Assembly: GCF_963422355.1 (NCBI RefSeq)
Contig: NC_085103.1
Coordinates: 3,261,954-3,325,953 of the forward strand
Reading direction: 5' to 3'
Source: Corticium candelabrum
Lineage: Eukaryota; Porifera; Homoscleromorpha; Homosclerophorida; Plakinidae
Length of the DNA stretch: 64,000 nt
Shown: in pieces, positions 49,544 through 60,009 of the stretch
How the letters are laid out: each line of letters begins with the position of its first letter
Numbering within the stretch: the stretch's first letter is position 1
The notes under the pieces: generated by a model
Databases searched by the model: none
The model's input: the letters and a program-made list of their open reading frames with translations, nothing else
What the model was told of the DNA's origin: nothing
Made by a program: the position numbers and the translations under genes

Positions 49544-49824
49544 GCCAAATATATATTTCAATACAACCAATCTACGATGCAGGCAAATCCCATAAACTAA
49601 AATTACTGTCATTATTGTCTAACAACAATCTACTTAGAATCATGCGTATATTATACGACCACAACTTGACTGACAATTGCTGCAACAAATTATTTAAAGA
49701 CTGAGTAAAAGTAATAGTATGAACAGAAACAGTTGTAGATGCTAAAGTCTTCAACTAATAGTTTATATGTAACAGTTATGTCACGAATTATAATGATTTT
49801 ATTGTGTCAGTAGGGAATCAGGCC

Positions 49825-50560
49825 CATGCATCATAGTGTGATCGGCATGTTAGTTGTTTGAGTGCTCAAGTCTGAAGTTAGCGTGCCTGTGTTTTTTCAA
49901 CTGTTGGGAAACGCATTAATCTATTTACGTTTTATATGCAATGGACCGATAAGACTATAGAACGCTAAATCTCCCTTAATTAACTAGCTACTCTAACCCA
50001 CTCCAATGTGCATAACATAATACAGTCCACGGACTTTATTTAGTAAAAAAATCATTAATCAATAATTCTCCGGCCTGTCTAGATAGTCCGCGATATTTAC
50101 AAAGGTATGAACTCTAAACATATGCTGTCGCCAAGCAGTACGGCTAAAACGCAAAGACATAATAAAAACATGTGCATGGCTCCGTCTCGTTCACATGTCT
50201 AAAGCTTTCAGATTTGCACTATGTCAAACGCGCTTCTTCATCCAATGCGAAGAGCGCAACATAGAAATTAGAGACTCAATGTCACACTAGATTACGCACA
50301 ACTTTTTCTATTTTCTTTTGTCTGCTTCATCACACATTTGATGTATCGTGTTCTCATGTCTACTCGCAATATATTGAATCCACAAGCATGAAAAATTGCC
50401 CGATTGCCATTTTTGTATTACACCTCATTAATTCATCGTAATTTGAAACCTATAGGTACAGTACGTGTATATACCAGTACACACGGTAGTTGATCTTAAG
50501 TTTATACTATGGGAATGTTAAAAACAGCCCCTCCCACATTTCGTATTCGTAGTGAGATGT
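49825..50560 (+). repeat. Segmental repeat R, second copy
   Basis: Second copy of 48520-49280, leading directly into the B/D duplicated block. No gene. Confidence 0.7.
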
Positions 50561-51479
50561 ATATACATGTATATATGGTGACGCTTAGACCTGAAGATTT
50601 CTGGCTATCCAATTTACAAGAGATTACAAACACGTGTGTCGTCATCAGTTCCACCCAACAGTCGTACCGTCATATAATGTGAGTTGAGGAGAGAGATGGC
50701 GTCAGCTAAAGAAGTTATGCGCTTATACTAGTTACTTGTATTTGGGCATGCGTGAATTAAGTACGTACGAGAAGTTATACTAGTTGAAGCGCTAACAGAC
50801 GTACAGTCTCAGAGTAGCCATTGCTGAGCAGACCAATCACGTGAACACAAAACAAGTGGTGTGCAGTCATCTAGCGCAATTTGTCGGATACTCCATGCAC
50901 TTCTGGTGTCTTAATCATTTTTTAGGTTTGATGTCTACTGTATTAGAAAGAGTGGGTGTCTGTACTAGTAACTGTTCAGCGACGACGTTCACTTTTTAAC
51001 TCAAGGTGGACCGTCAGCAGTGAGAATTTCCTAAAATAATCAGCATCTACCCGGGCGCCTCCCGGCTGGAACTCTTCCAATCGACCATAACGTGCAGCCA
51101 TCCTCGTCCCCAATTCTAGTTGATCTATTGCCTACTCAACCAGAGTGCAAAAGAACAACCCACGCACTGATCACCCTATCATGATGTACCAGTGGCGTCG
51201 CTACACATCTGCCTGGGGAGGCCATGACCCAACAATATTAGTAGATGTGACCTTTAAAATTTAGACAATAGAAAACGTCTCATATAAGTTAAAACCAAAG
51301 CAGCTTGCCTCTCCAAATTTGGAGGTCTAGCGACGCTCGTGATCATCCTGTGCTCGTAATTATCTAAATTACAAGTGCACATACCGTATATACATAAATA
51401 CGGTATGAACAATCGTAAAGTTCATATCTAGTTGCTACGAAAATAGAAAGACTGTAACGATAGCGTATCAGCTAGGTCA

Positions 51480-51837
51480 AGTTGCGGCTGTTTGGCAGAA
51501 ACGAGTGACCGTAACTACACGGGAATGACCAAGATTAGATCGGAGACTCCAACACCTTCGTCTCCCACGCCATAACCATTACCGTACCGCACACCGTTCC
51601 AATTTCAAACATGCACTTTGAGATACCATATTTGGAGACATTTGCTAAACTAATGACGTATACAGATCTAAAGGAATTCAAGCGGGCGAGGTTATGTTCA
51701 CCATATATGAACAAAATCAATAGCGTGACGTCAATCACAGTTACACATTTAGGAGGTCACCCGTCTTACAACCGTTAGTTGCCATTCAGTACCAGACCAA
51801 GACAGACGATCACAGTACGACAGATTCAAACCAAACC
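51480..51837 (+). promoter_or_regulatory. 5' flank / putative promoter of TNF gene copy D
   Basis: Conserved with the other copies. TGACGTCA at 51726-51733, 112 bases before the ATG. Confidence 0.45.
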
Positions 51838-52698
51838 ATGTCTATAGTTCCAGCTTACGTGTCGATGCTGATGGCCACCTGTTTGTTGCTCTCCATCTCC
51901 TCGAGCACAGCCAACGTCGGTAGCACGGCATGCCCGCAACCTGAGAAAGGAGAAATGGTATAATCACTGCATCGTATTCTAGAACTTTATTAGTGCTATT
52001 GATTTTATTCTAGGGTCCTCCCGGCCACTCTGGAAAACCTGGAGTGAGGGTATGTGTGAGTATGATTGATAAGTAATGGACAGATCTGATGGCATGAATT
52101 TTGGTAACATATAATCTTTAGTAATGTTTTTGTAAAATATGTTCCTACCTTTGAGTGCAAAACAGCACTCATTGGCACCTGTATACATGCACGTCGTGCG
52201 TCAAACAGAGTGTCTTGTTCGTGCAACAGAAAGGGAAGGAACCGGCGACGCGAGCCTAAATAGGTATGCACAAATTACAGTACAACTTGTCAGTTAGCTA
52301 GAGCGCACTACATATTCCCGATGTAGCTGATCGATGTCATATGTTCGACATCTTCTACTTGATATGTATTTCTTCTCAAGTGATCTCGCACATATCCACT
52401 TTCTGACTAAACTCATTAGGCCACGCTGCGCGTGATCTACTCCGCTCCCACACGTTTCTATCACGCTACACGCTTGCTATTCTGACACACCAGTTCTGAA
52501 GCAATGATAAATGACTCTTGCCACATTCTTTATCTTTAAGCAATTTGTTTACTGATAGTCATCTCTTTTTTCAGGAGAAAGCGCAATTAAGCGTTATGGG
52601 ATAAAAATAGAATAGAAGCTAGATCAGACACGCCTATATTTGCGGTAATATTTGTAAATACAAGTTACACGTAGAATGGTTCGTTCAATACGATATTA

Positions 52699-53225
52699 GG
52701 CCGGGAAAACGTGATTCACAGTTTAACGTCCAGCCTTTTTCACGACGGCATGCGGGAGGGCGGTCATTATTCATTAATTATTTAATATTTTAATAATAAT
52801 ATTAATTAAATGTTACAATACGAAGTGGCCAAATACACTGATAACATCAGCAGCTGTCTGGTTCTTCTGGACTGACGACAAGGACGACTTGTCGCTGCCA
52901 ACGAAGACAGACGACACCAGGGCCGCCGATAACTCGTTAGAAATCTTCACAATAGAGAAGCGCCCGGCCTGGACTGATGTCAGCAGATATTCAAAGGTTT
53001 CCGAAGGAGACAGCGACAAAACAGTCCAGGGAAACAGGGTTTTCTTGGCAGTGCACACGTTCACGCTTATGAAGGAAGCCATATTGTGAAAACTAACGTG
53101 CGCAACACGAGACAGGCACGTGCGAGGTGTCATGTGTCCTATATGATGAATAAGGAAACTTATTTTGTTTTCCCAGAATATGATGCGGGCAGGGACGTTA
53201 AACTGTGAATCAAGTTTGCCCGGCC
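52699..53225. mobile_element. PIF/Harbinger-like MITE in intron 2 of gene D
   Basis: 527 bases, same ends and same TTA duplication (52696-52698, 53226-53228) as 18002-18536: one insertion duplicated with the block. Confidence 0.78.
52813..53133 (-). CDS. Small ORF inside the Harbinger-like MITE
   Basis: A 106-aa frame, shortened to 80 aa by upstream changes in copy B (18116-18358). Shared segment: TVLSLSPSETFE then LLTSVQAGRFSIVK and TAADVISVFGHFVL. No domain recognised. It may be a remnant of a coding exon of the parent transposon or captured host sequence. Expression unknown; low confidence as a gene. Confidence 0.25.
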   Translation of the reverse strand: MTPRTCLSRVAHVSFHNMASFISVNVCTAKKTLFPWTVLSLSPSETFEYLLTSVQAGRFSIVKISNELSAALVSSVFVGSDKSSLSSVQKNQTAADVISVFGHFVL

Positions 53226-53229
53226 TTAT

Positions 53230-53537
53230 TGTAACACGTGTCTAGCAAGAAGTGGCAAGAATATAGCGCAATGCTTCCCTACGAGTTTGGCGTGTCGTGA
53301 GAGCCACAGTTTGACTTTTGTGTTACCATATAAGGGAATTTGGGTGGGGCTAACTCAATGACTGGGGTAAGATCGCTATATATACGCCTGGTGTGTAGAG
53401 TCGAGTTAGTGTGATGTTGGAAGTGTTTGGTGAGTAAACACGTAAGGTGTGTGAGTGTGTCATCGACCAAGATCGTCGTCCGAACGTCTGCCCACGTAGC
53501 GTGGCACGCATTCGCCTATCCTTGTGTAACCGTTGCA
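53230..53537 (+). repeat. Solo LTR of Gmr1-like element, gene D
   Basis: 308 bases, orthologous to 18541-18839. Confidence 0.85.
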
Positions 53538-56442
53538 ATTATCATGCAGTAATTAATAAATATAAAGGTTAAAATAGTTGTGGATTAACAGTGTACTAGA
53601 ACATACGACTCCATACTCAACTTGTAGATTTAATTACCAATGTTTATTAGAGCTAATTATTTTGAATTAAAATTCTTAAAACTACACTTTAATTAATTCC
53701 TAATATATGTTATAATTTTGAAATTGTTTTACATTATTTATAATTTTGTATTGTTATAATTTTAATTTATTTTCAATATATCATATATCTAAATGTACAA
53801 TAACACCAACTCAAGCAATACTGAATAGTAGATAGAGTACTTGAACAAACTAACAAATTATATCTATTAACCAAATTAATTATATTAGTATAAAATATTA
53901 TTTAAAACGTTGCAACCTTTAGTAATAAAGACTCCAGATTTATCTGAGTTGTCAATGTAAATCAACATATTTATATATTTCGTCAAGGGTCACAACGGGG
54001 TGAAGGGCAGCCCAGGAATTGCAGAAACTAAGGGTACAAAGGTCTGTAAGTGATGCAGTACGTTTACACAATAATACGAAAGTTAAATCCATTTGTGTAT
54101 GTATAAAGGGAGACAAAGGAGAAATCGGAAAATCAGGTCCTCAAGGCAAACAGGTACCAGTAATATAACCATTTATTCTCTCTCATTATTATCTTGTCCA
54201 ATGATAAATTTGTCGCCCAATGAATACAACCAAATATTAATTAATGATATTGTTACAGGGTCCAGCAGGTGTGGTTGGTCCACCTGGTAAGCAGGGAGTG
54301 ACCGGTTCACAAGGTCCACCTGGAAATACTGGAATTCAGGTTTACTCTTGTGAACATTACAATCGAATATTGGTAAGAACAGTTTTATCGTAGGGTCCAC
54401 AAGGTCCTCAAGGTTCACAAGGAGTAAAGGGTGAAAAAGGCATAAAAGTATAAATACATACCGCAGATATAGACATTATGTCAAACTCTTGTTGCATGCA
54501 CAGTCTAATTAATTAATTAACCTGAAAACAAATAAAGATTGCAAAAGTACATTTACACTAAATATTTATGGCTTTATTTATTACACTCACTTTCAGTTCT
54601 CAGAAGACGTAGTAATTAATTCTTATTAATATGTTTTCTCTTCTTTCTCATAATGTTCTGTTTCCACTGTTGCTAGGGAGCAACTGGTGATACTGGAGCA
54701 AGAGGGTTAGAAGGAACAGACGGCACACCGGTATAGCACAACTTTATGACAAATTCATTATTTCCGTCTCTGTTAACAATAAGAACCAAACTATAACAAT
54801 CTAACTAATAGTATAAAGTGTGACTGTTACATGTAACAGGGTCCTCCGGGTCATCCGGGCGTGCAAGGTCCTCCTGGACAAAGAGGCCACAAAGTAGGTA
54901 GTCATAACTATTGTTACGACCGATAAGATAAAGACTTGTATTTTGTGACAGGGAGAACGAGGATTTTCTGGCTTTAAAGGAGAACAAGGACCTCAGGGTA
55001 TTGGCGGTCCAGAAGTAAATTTTAGTCTTAATTAACTAATTTTACTAAATAAAGTGATTCTAACTAAACGAGTCTGCAGATGACTGATGCTACTCTTCAA
55101 CGATATTTTAAGCCCGTTGAAACTTTGCAAAATGAGGTATGTAAACACAAACTAGAAAAAACTCTGTAGTGCGCGTTGCGAATTGTTCTTATAGGTTGAA
55201 AACTTGAGAAACAAATTTGAAACAATCATGCGTTCGGTATATGAATGAAATGTTTTTGAAACAGATGAAGTATTCAAATATTGTTTTAGTTTAATGCATG
55301 CTGTATTGAAGAAAAACCTGCTGCTCATCTCCACGGGAGTGGTGGCTATACTCTTTCAAGCGGTGAGTTTCAAATCGTGACGAGAGCACGTTATTCTATG
55401 CAATGAGTTACAATAAATATTTCGTATGAATGCAGATACTCATGTTACCAACTGGTTAACTACTACATCACCTCCAGGTTTTCTTCGAGGAGGAACTGTC
55501 TACAATAATGGATACATTACAGTTCCACGTGACGGATTGTATTATGTGTATTCTCAATTTTGGTATGACCGACAGCCAGGAAGAGGTCATAATTTCTGTT
55601 CATTTTACATCAAGTTGAACGACAGCAACAATATTGGCATGAGTCGTCACTACCGGCGAAACCCTGGTGGTAACGACGAAACTCAATACACAGGAGTAAC
55701 GGTTATGCTGACAGGCTCTCTGTGACAGTGGGACATACGTGCTACTATGAATTTCACTCGGATAGCAGGGCGTTTTTCGGAGCTTTCTACATTGGTTAAC
55801 TCTTAAAACATTCGGTGAAAGCACTACAGCTGCTGTCTCTCTCTATGACAATGGGCGAGCGTATAGATCTCTTTGAATTACTGATTGCTGTTACGTCCAA
55901 TGTCTCTGTTTGCACATTTATGGTAGAATTAACTTTACACATATTAAAATTATTGCTGTACCGACGGCAACATCTGTACGTTAGTCATTATCCTACGGTA
56001 TACTATAAACTGTAGAAAACTCAAAAAGGAAATGCATCTAAACTCGATCGTATGGCACATGCACCAACAATATTGGCTCAGAAATGTCTGTGGACAAGTA
56101 GTAGGCAAATAAACCGAATCCTGCCATCTTGACTCCATTACCATAGCTCTGGTACCGTTCACCAACTGACTTGTGTATTTACCCTACGTATTCATGCATA
56201 CATATGACTATCTGCCTGCAACACAATCAGCTAACACACAATATAATACTGCAACGCGTTGCTGTGTAAACACAGAAACACAGCTCAAGGACGTAACGTC
56301 GTCTTCCAAACTGGGAGGAGACTTAAATTCTGCAGCAGAATGAAACGTATTGTTTGGATTGACCAACGAATCTATGCAATTCATTAATAATTATAAGCAA
56401 ACACATATGCAAAAGTCATTTGCTTGTATGCATTGCAGGACA

Positions 56443-56763
56443 TTATATTTCGATTGCTCGAAAAACATGCCTCGTACGATTTCCACTTGTAAAGAACTCA
56501 TCTAGGAGTTCATCAATTCTCTCTTCTAACTTGTTCGGAATTGACTGGCTCAACCTCTTGTTACACAGAGACGGCCATATTTTCAATAACTGTCTGTCTA
56601 TATCTATACTGTAAAAAAGAATTCTGTCACCACTGCGTGTGCGCACTCGTGTGCTGGTGTCGTCTAGACCAACATCAAATCTATATGTACTAGCTAACGT
56701 GCATACAGGTAAACGTTTACTTGAACAAAACACGAAAAAGGAATTAACATATAGAATAAGCAA
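56443..56763 (-). CDS. Conserved hypothetical protein, minus strand, unit D
   Basis: A 106-aa frame paralogous to 41749-42123: hydrophobic start (ILYVNSFFVFC), RFDVGLDDTSTRV, GDRILFYSIDIDRQLLKIWP, KLEERIDELLDEFF. The C-termini differ. Broken in units A and B. Function unknown. Confidence 0.4.
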   Translation of the reverse strand: MLILYVNSFFVFCSSKRLPVCTLASTYRFDVGLDDTSTRVRTRSGDRILFYSIDIDRQLLKIWPSLCNKRLSQSIPNKLEERIDELLDEFFTSGNRTRHVFRAIEI

Positions 56764-57720
56764 ATAATTCGCGCAGAGATTGCAATTTAATTAATTAATT
56801 AAACAACTAAACCTACTAATTTCACTATAAATTTTTGACTTTCCTCCATGTAGTACTTTACCGTCTTGCGACTTACTGCAGGAGTCCATTTTAGGCTATA
56901 CATGCATGCATGCACCGGCACGTACACAACCATACGTAACAGCGGGTCTAAACGCGTACACTGTATACGCGGAGTATAATAGCGCTCACATCCATCTAAC
57001 AGTCGACAGCGCTCTAATTTACTGTAACCCGAGCGCATATATATGCGCCACGAGTTTACAACGACGGCGATTGCATGTGCGTCGTCGTATGCATTACCAA
57101 TTTGACGACCACAGAGATCGACACCTGCATAAAACCCTGTACCATTCAGGGCGGCGGAAGCTCTTGGATTTAGAGGTGGAAAACTTCTTAAGCATACTGC
57201 CGCCATTTTGGTTTTAACTAACGTAGTCCCTTTACAGAGCGTCCAGTATTGGAGGGGTGATGCCCCCATGCAATCCCGATACTGGAGAGGCGGAATATCC
57301 TCCTTCTCACCGGTTCGCATAGCTCCTGTGTACGTTAATCCCTAGGAATTAATGCGGTGGGATAATGACGTACAAGCGGAGAATAACGACAATAGAAGAC
57401 TGCATGAGACTAGACTCTTACCATGAGGGAGGCACAAGGGCTGTCTACCGTACGTAAGACTATCCTTTCTTGTTTTAGTATATGTATACGTACTACTCTC
57501 TGACGTCATCCGGGCTGAACTGTATTAATGTGACGTTATCATATCAGTGCTCACGTCCCAGCTTTATCGGAACGCTATGGATCTCAAACGAATGCTGAAG
57601 CGCTTGAGATACATGCGAATCGTGAGCAACAGTCCTAGCATGCACACAGACATGCGCATCGCCACGCGAGATCGGATACAAACGTCATAATTCTACTGCT
57701 CCAAGTATCACCTCTTTGTA

Positions 57721-59517
57721 CCGTATTTCCGCGCTTTAAACGGCATGCCGGTTTATAACGGGGTCTAGCAAGTGCCGGTATAACCCGGGGCATACCGGTA
57801 TGCCGGTGTCTAGAGGGGTAAAATTACAAACATCCTTTACCAAGTGTTGAAATGGAAAGTTGCAGAGCTTTGTGTGGATAAACAGATATACTTAACATTA
57901 ACACTATTACAGAAAGAGAAGCATGCACTCCCTACTGTAACGTACTACAGACAGTATTTGTCATCGTCTTCACTTTCTTGGGAAGAGCATTCATCGTCGG
58001 AAATGCCGGTGTGCTCTTCTGTTGCCACTGATGGCAGAGCTTCATCCAGTGGTGGAAGGTCATTAAATATAATTGCGAGTCTGCAGTGGTAGTTACCAGC
58101 ATCTCCTTGATTTCTGAGAATGCCACAGTTGACGAAGGACATTCTGATGATGTCTTTGGATATCTCCTTCCAAGATTGAGATACCCAATTGACTATCATC
58201 TCATAAGAAGCAGATTTTCTCTTCCCAGTTTTGGTGTAATGAGTTTCACCATCAGATAGCCATTGTATCCATTTATCCTTCATTAGACCTTTGAAAGGTT
58301 TATTCCAAGAAACGTCCGCTGGCTGTAAGAGTGGTGTCATTCCTCCTGGAATGACTGCCACATCCGTAGAGTAATGCTGATGGAATGAAGATAGAACAGT
58401 CTTCTTGACATGGCTTGTTGCGCTGTCATAAACTATGAGAGATTTAGGTTTAAACATACCGTGAGGCCGTTTGCTCCATACCCCTCTTTTCCAGGTATTC
58501 ATTAATTCAGACGTCATTGACCCTTTCGTAGCGACTTGAACAACATCTTTTGGAAATTTTCCCTTTGGTATGTTCTTCAAGTTTCTGAAGATCACCATAG
58601 AGGGAAGCTTTGTCCCATCTGCCATAGCTGAAAGCACCATTGTATACCGTACCTTTTCTTTGCCGGTAGTGTTCGCCTTCACTGACTTCACACCTCGAGT
58701 GTCGTAGGTCCTTAAACTCGGTAGGTCAAAGTAGAGGGGTGTCTCATCCATCCCGCCAATTGCTTTCAGGGAATATTGATATTCGGCATACTTTCCATCC
58801 AAGAAAGCAAAGAAGTCCTCTGCTAGCTGCTTGGCATTACTAGGAACTTTTTGACCCTGCGAAGTTACAGCCCTTGAAGTTAGGTTATGGCGCTTACAAA
58901 ATCTGTCCAGCCAGCCGTTGGAAAAATGGAAATCAACGCCTTCTTCGTCCTCAGACATATCGTCATAGAGCTTTCGAGCTTGTAGCTTGATACATCTCCC
59001 ACTGACAGTTATGCCCTCAGCACGTCTTTTGTCTACCCACGACGACAACTCCATTTCTAGTTCAGGATACCAAGCTCTTCTCTTGGCTCCATCTGATCCA
59101 GCCATTGCGGAGGATCTTCTCCTCTTTCTTGTCGAAATCTGCTTGTCATTCTTCATTGCTTCGATCTGATTCTCAGCCTTCGACCAGTCTTGCACGCAAC
59201 TTCTCGGTACTCCGCATTCCCGAGCTGTTCCCGCCACGTTTCCACCCAGCTCTGCCAACCTCGACAAAACTTCCATCTTCTTCTGAATCGTGTACGATTT
59301 TCTTCCTTTCTTGGAAGAGCAGGATGTCGTCGACTGGACGTCGTCCGCAATCAGCAGGCATGCGCACTAGCATTACGTGGTCGCGCACTCGAGACCTGAG
59401 TCCAAGGCTACCCCCACTCTATATCGGCATACCTCACTCTATACCGGCATGCCGGTTTAGGGTACCATTGGTAAACCCCGGTTTTACCGGCATGCCGTTT
59501 AAAGCGCGGAAATACGG
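57721..59517 (-). mobile_element. Pogo/Tigger-type transposon, complete
   Basis: 1797 bases with perfect 32-base inverted ends (starting CCGTATTTCCGCGCTTTAAA), TA target duplications (57719-57720, 59518-59519), and subterminal repeats of CCGGTATGCCGG type. Paralogues T1 (12520-12540) and T3 (43085-43110) show the empty site, so the insertion is precise. The encoded transposase is open. Confidence 0.93.
57945..59276 (-). CDS. Pogo/Tigger-family DDE transposase
   Basis: 443-aa frame. N-terminal helix-turn-helix (VAGTARECGVPRSCVQDW, residues 14-31), a CENP-B-type DNA-binding region (SNGWLDRFCKRHNLTSR near residue 122), then a DDE_1 catalytic domain: GGMDETPLYF (first Asp), SLIVYDSATSHV (second), and PLLQPADVSWNKPFK (third). 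The acidic C-terminus is usual for the family. The first ATG lies inside the HTH: in-frame codons upstream still read KKGRKSYTIQKK, matching the normal start of this domain, but no ATG occurs before a TAG about 110 bases upstream. The real start may be a non-ATG codon or a spliced exon. Cuts and joins DNA at TA sites; looks recently active. Confidence 0.9.
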   Translation of the reverse strand: MEVLSRLAELGGNVAGTARECGVPRSCVQDWSKAENQIEAMKNDKQISTRKRRRSSAMAGSDGAKRRAWYPELEMELSSWVDKRRAEGITVSGRCIKLQARKLYDDMSEDEEGVDFHFSNGWLDRFCKRHNLTSRAVTSQGQKVPSNAKQLAEDFFAFLDGKYAEYQYSLKAIGGMDETPLYFDLPSLRTYDTRGVKSVKANTTGKEKVRYTMVLSAMADGTKLPSMVIFRNLKNIPKGKFPKDVVQVATKGSMTSELMNTWKRGVWSKRPHGMFKPKSLIVYDSATSHVKKTVLSSFHQHYSTDVAVIPGGMTPLLQPADVSWNKPFKGLMKDKWIQWLSDGETHYTKTGKRKSASYEMIVNWVSQSWKEISKDIIRMSFVNCGILRNQGDAGNYHCRLAIIFNDLPPLDEALPSVATEEHTGISDDECSSQESEDDDKYCL

Positions 59518-59792
59518 TACCATTCAGCTGTCTTGTTTGCTATTTTGCTATCAGACTGTATTCCGAACTTACCGGAAACGGCCCCGGGTCATTCAGTTTA
59601 CTTGTCCCAGATGTTGGCGGCTGTTGCGCGGAGAATACTCGGTGGAGAGTTGATGTACATCATTTTGGACGGTCATTTTACTTCCATGTGTTGGTTTCAC
59701 GCAGACATGGAGGCGTGTACGTTGGTCAGCATAGCATCCACTCTGATGTTGATTGTGCCCGGTTCTTTTCTACTACTGGATGTACTGGGTGG

Positions 59793-59934
59793 TGTTACAA
59801 GTAACTGCGTCCTCAGCACGCGCCCGGTTGTACTGTTCACTCAAGGCGATCTATTTCAAGAATGACTAGCTAGTCCCAAATGCCGGTCAACAACTGAACT
59901 AACACAATGTAATTTCCCGGATGTATATACTACA
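59793..59934 (-). repeat. 3' LTR of gypsy element
   Basis: 142 bases, minus-strand start TGTAGTATATACATCC, end CTTGTAACA. The boundary is set by the polypurine tract and by the interruption of T5. Confidence 0.65.
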
Positions 59935-60009
59935 TCCTTCTCCCCCCCCGACAATGTGACTGATGTTAACAATTAAGAGGTTTATAGTACAACACAATAG
60001 TCTAATCTA

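Larger units (their letters stand above)
51838..55800 (+). pseudogene. Collagen-stalked TNF superfamily ligand, copy D (truncated TNF domain)
   Basis: Exons: 51838-51957, 52014-52049, 53988-54041, 54109-54153, 54259-54339, 54394-54447, 54677-54730, 54840-54893, 54952-55014, 55080-55136, 55195-55236, 55290-55362, 55436-55725 (the old frame runs to 55800). A 10-base deletion near 55714, relative to B, shifts the frame after VTVMLT and stops at 55725, removing the last strands, including the conserved cysteine and FFGAFYIG. Exon 3 has GAA for GGA, breaking the Gly-X-Y run (GIAETKG). The donor after exon 2 is GTATGT and exon 9 ends in GAA. All splice sites otherwise stand. Probably a recent pseudogene, or a truncated collagen-like product. 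Intron 2 carries the Harbinger-like MITE and solo LTR. Confidence 0.8.
50360..57260 (+). repeat. Segmental duplication, D copy
   Basis: Partner of 15660-22587, containing gene D with the same intron insertions. A small hAT-like MITE is at about 51191-51342. Confidence 0.8.
57577..59792 (+). pseudogene. Small multi-pass membrane protein, copy T5 (interrupted and truncated)
   Basis: Exon 1 at 57577 (MDLKRMLKRLRYMRI) meets a GTGAG donor. The intron is split by a complete pogo-type transposon (57721-59517). Exon 2 resumes at about 59611 (MLAAVARRILGGELMYIILD) and runs to GSFLLLDVLGG, where it is cut at 59792 by the LTR of a gypsy element. The rest of the gene is missing. The pogo insertion alone could be spliced out with the intron; the gypsy insertion destroyed the gene. 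Confidence 0.65.
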
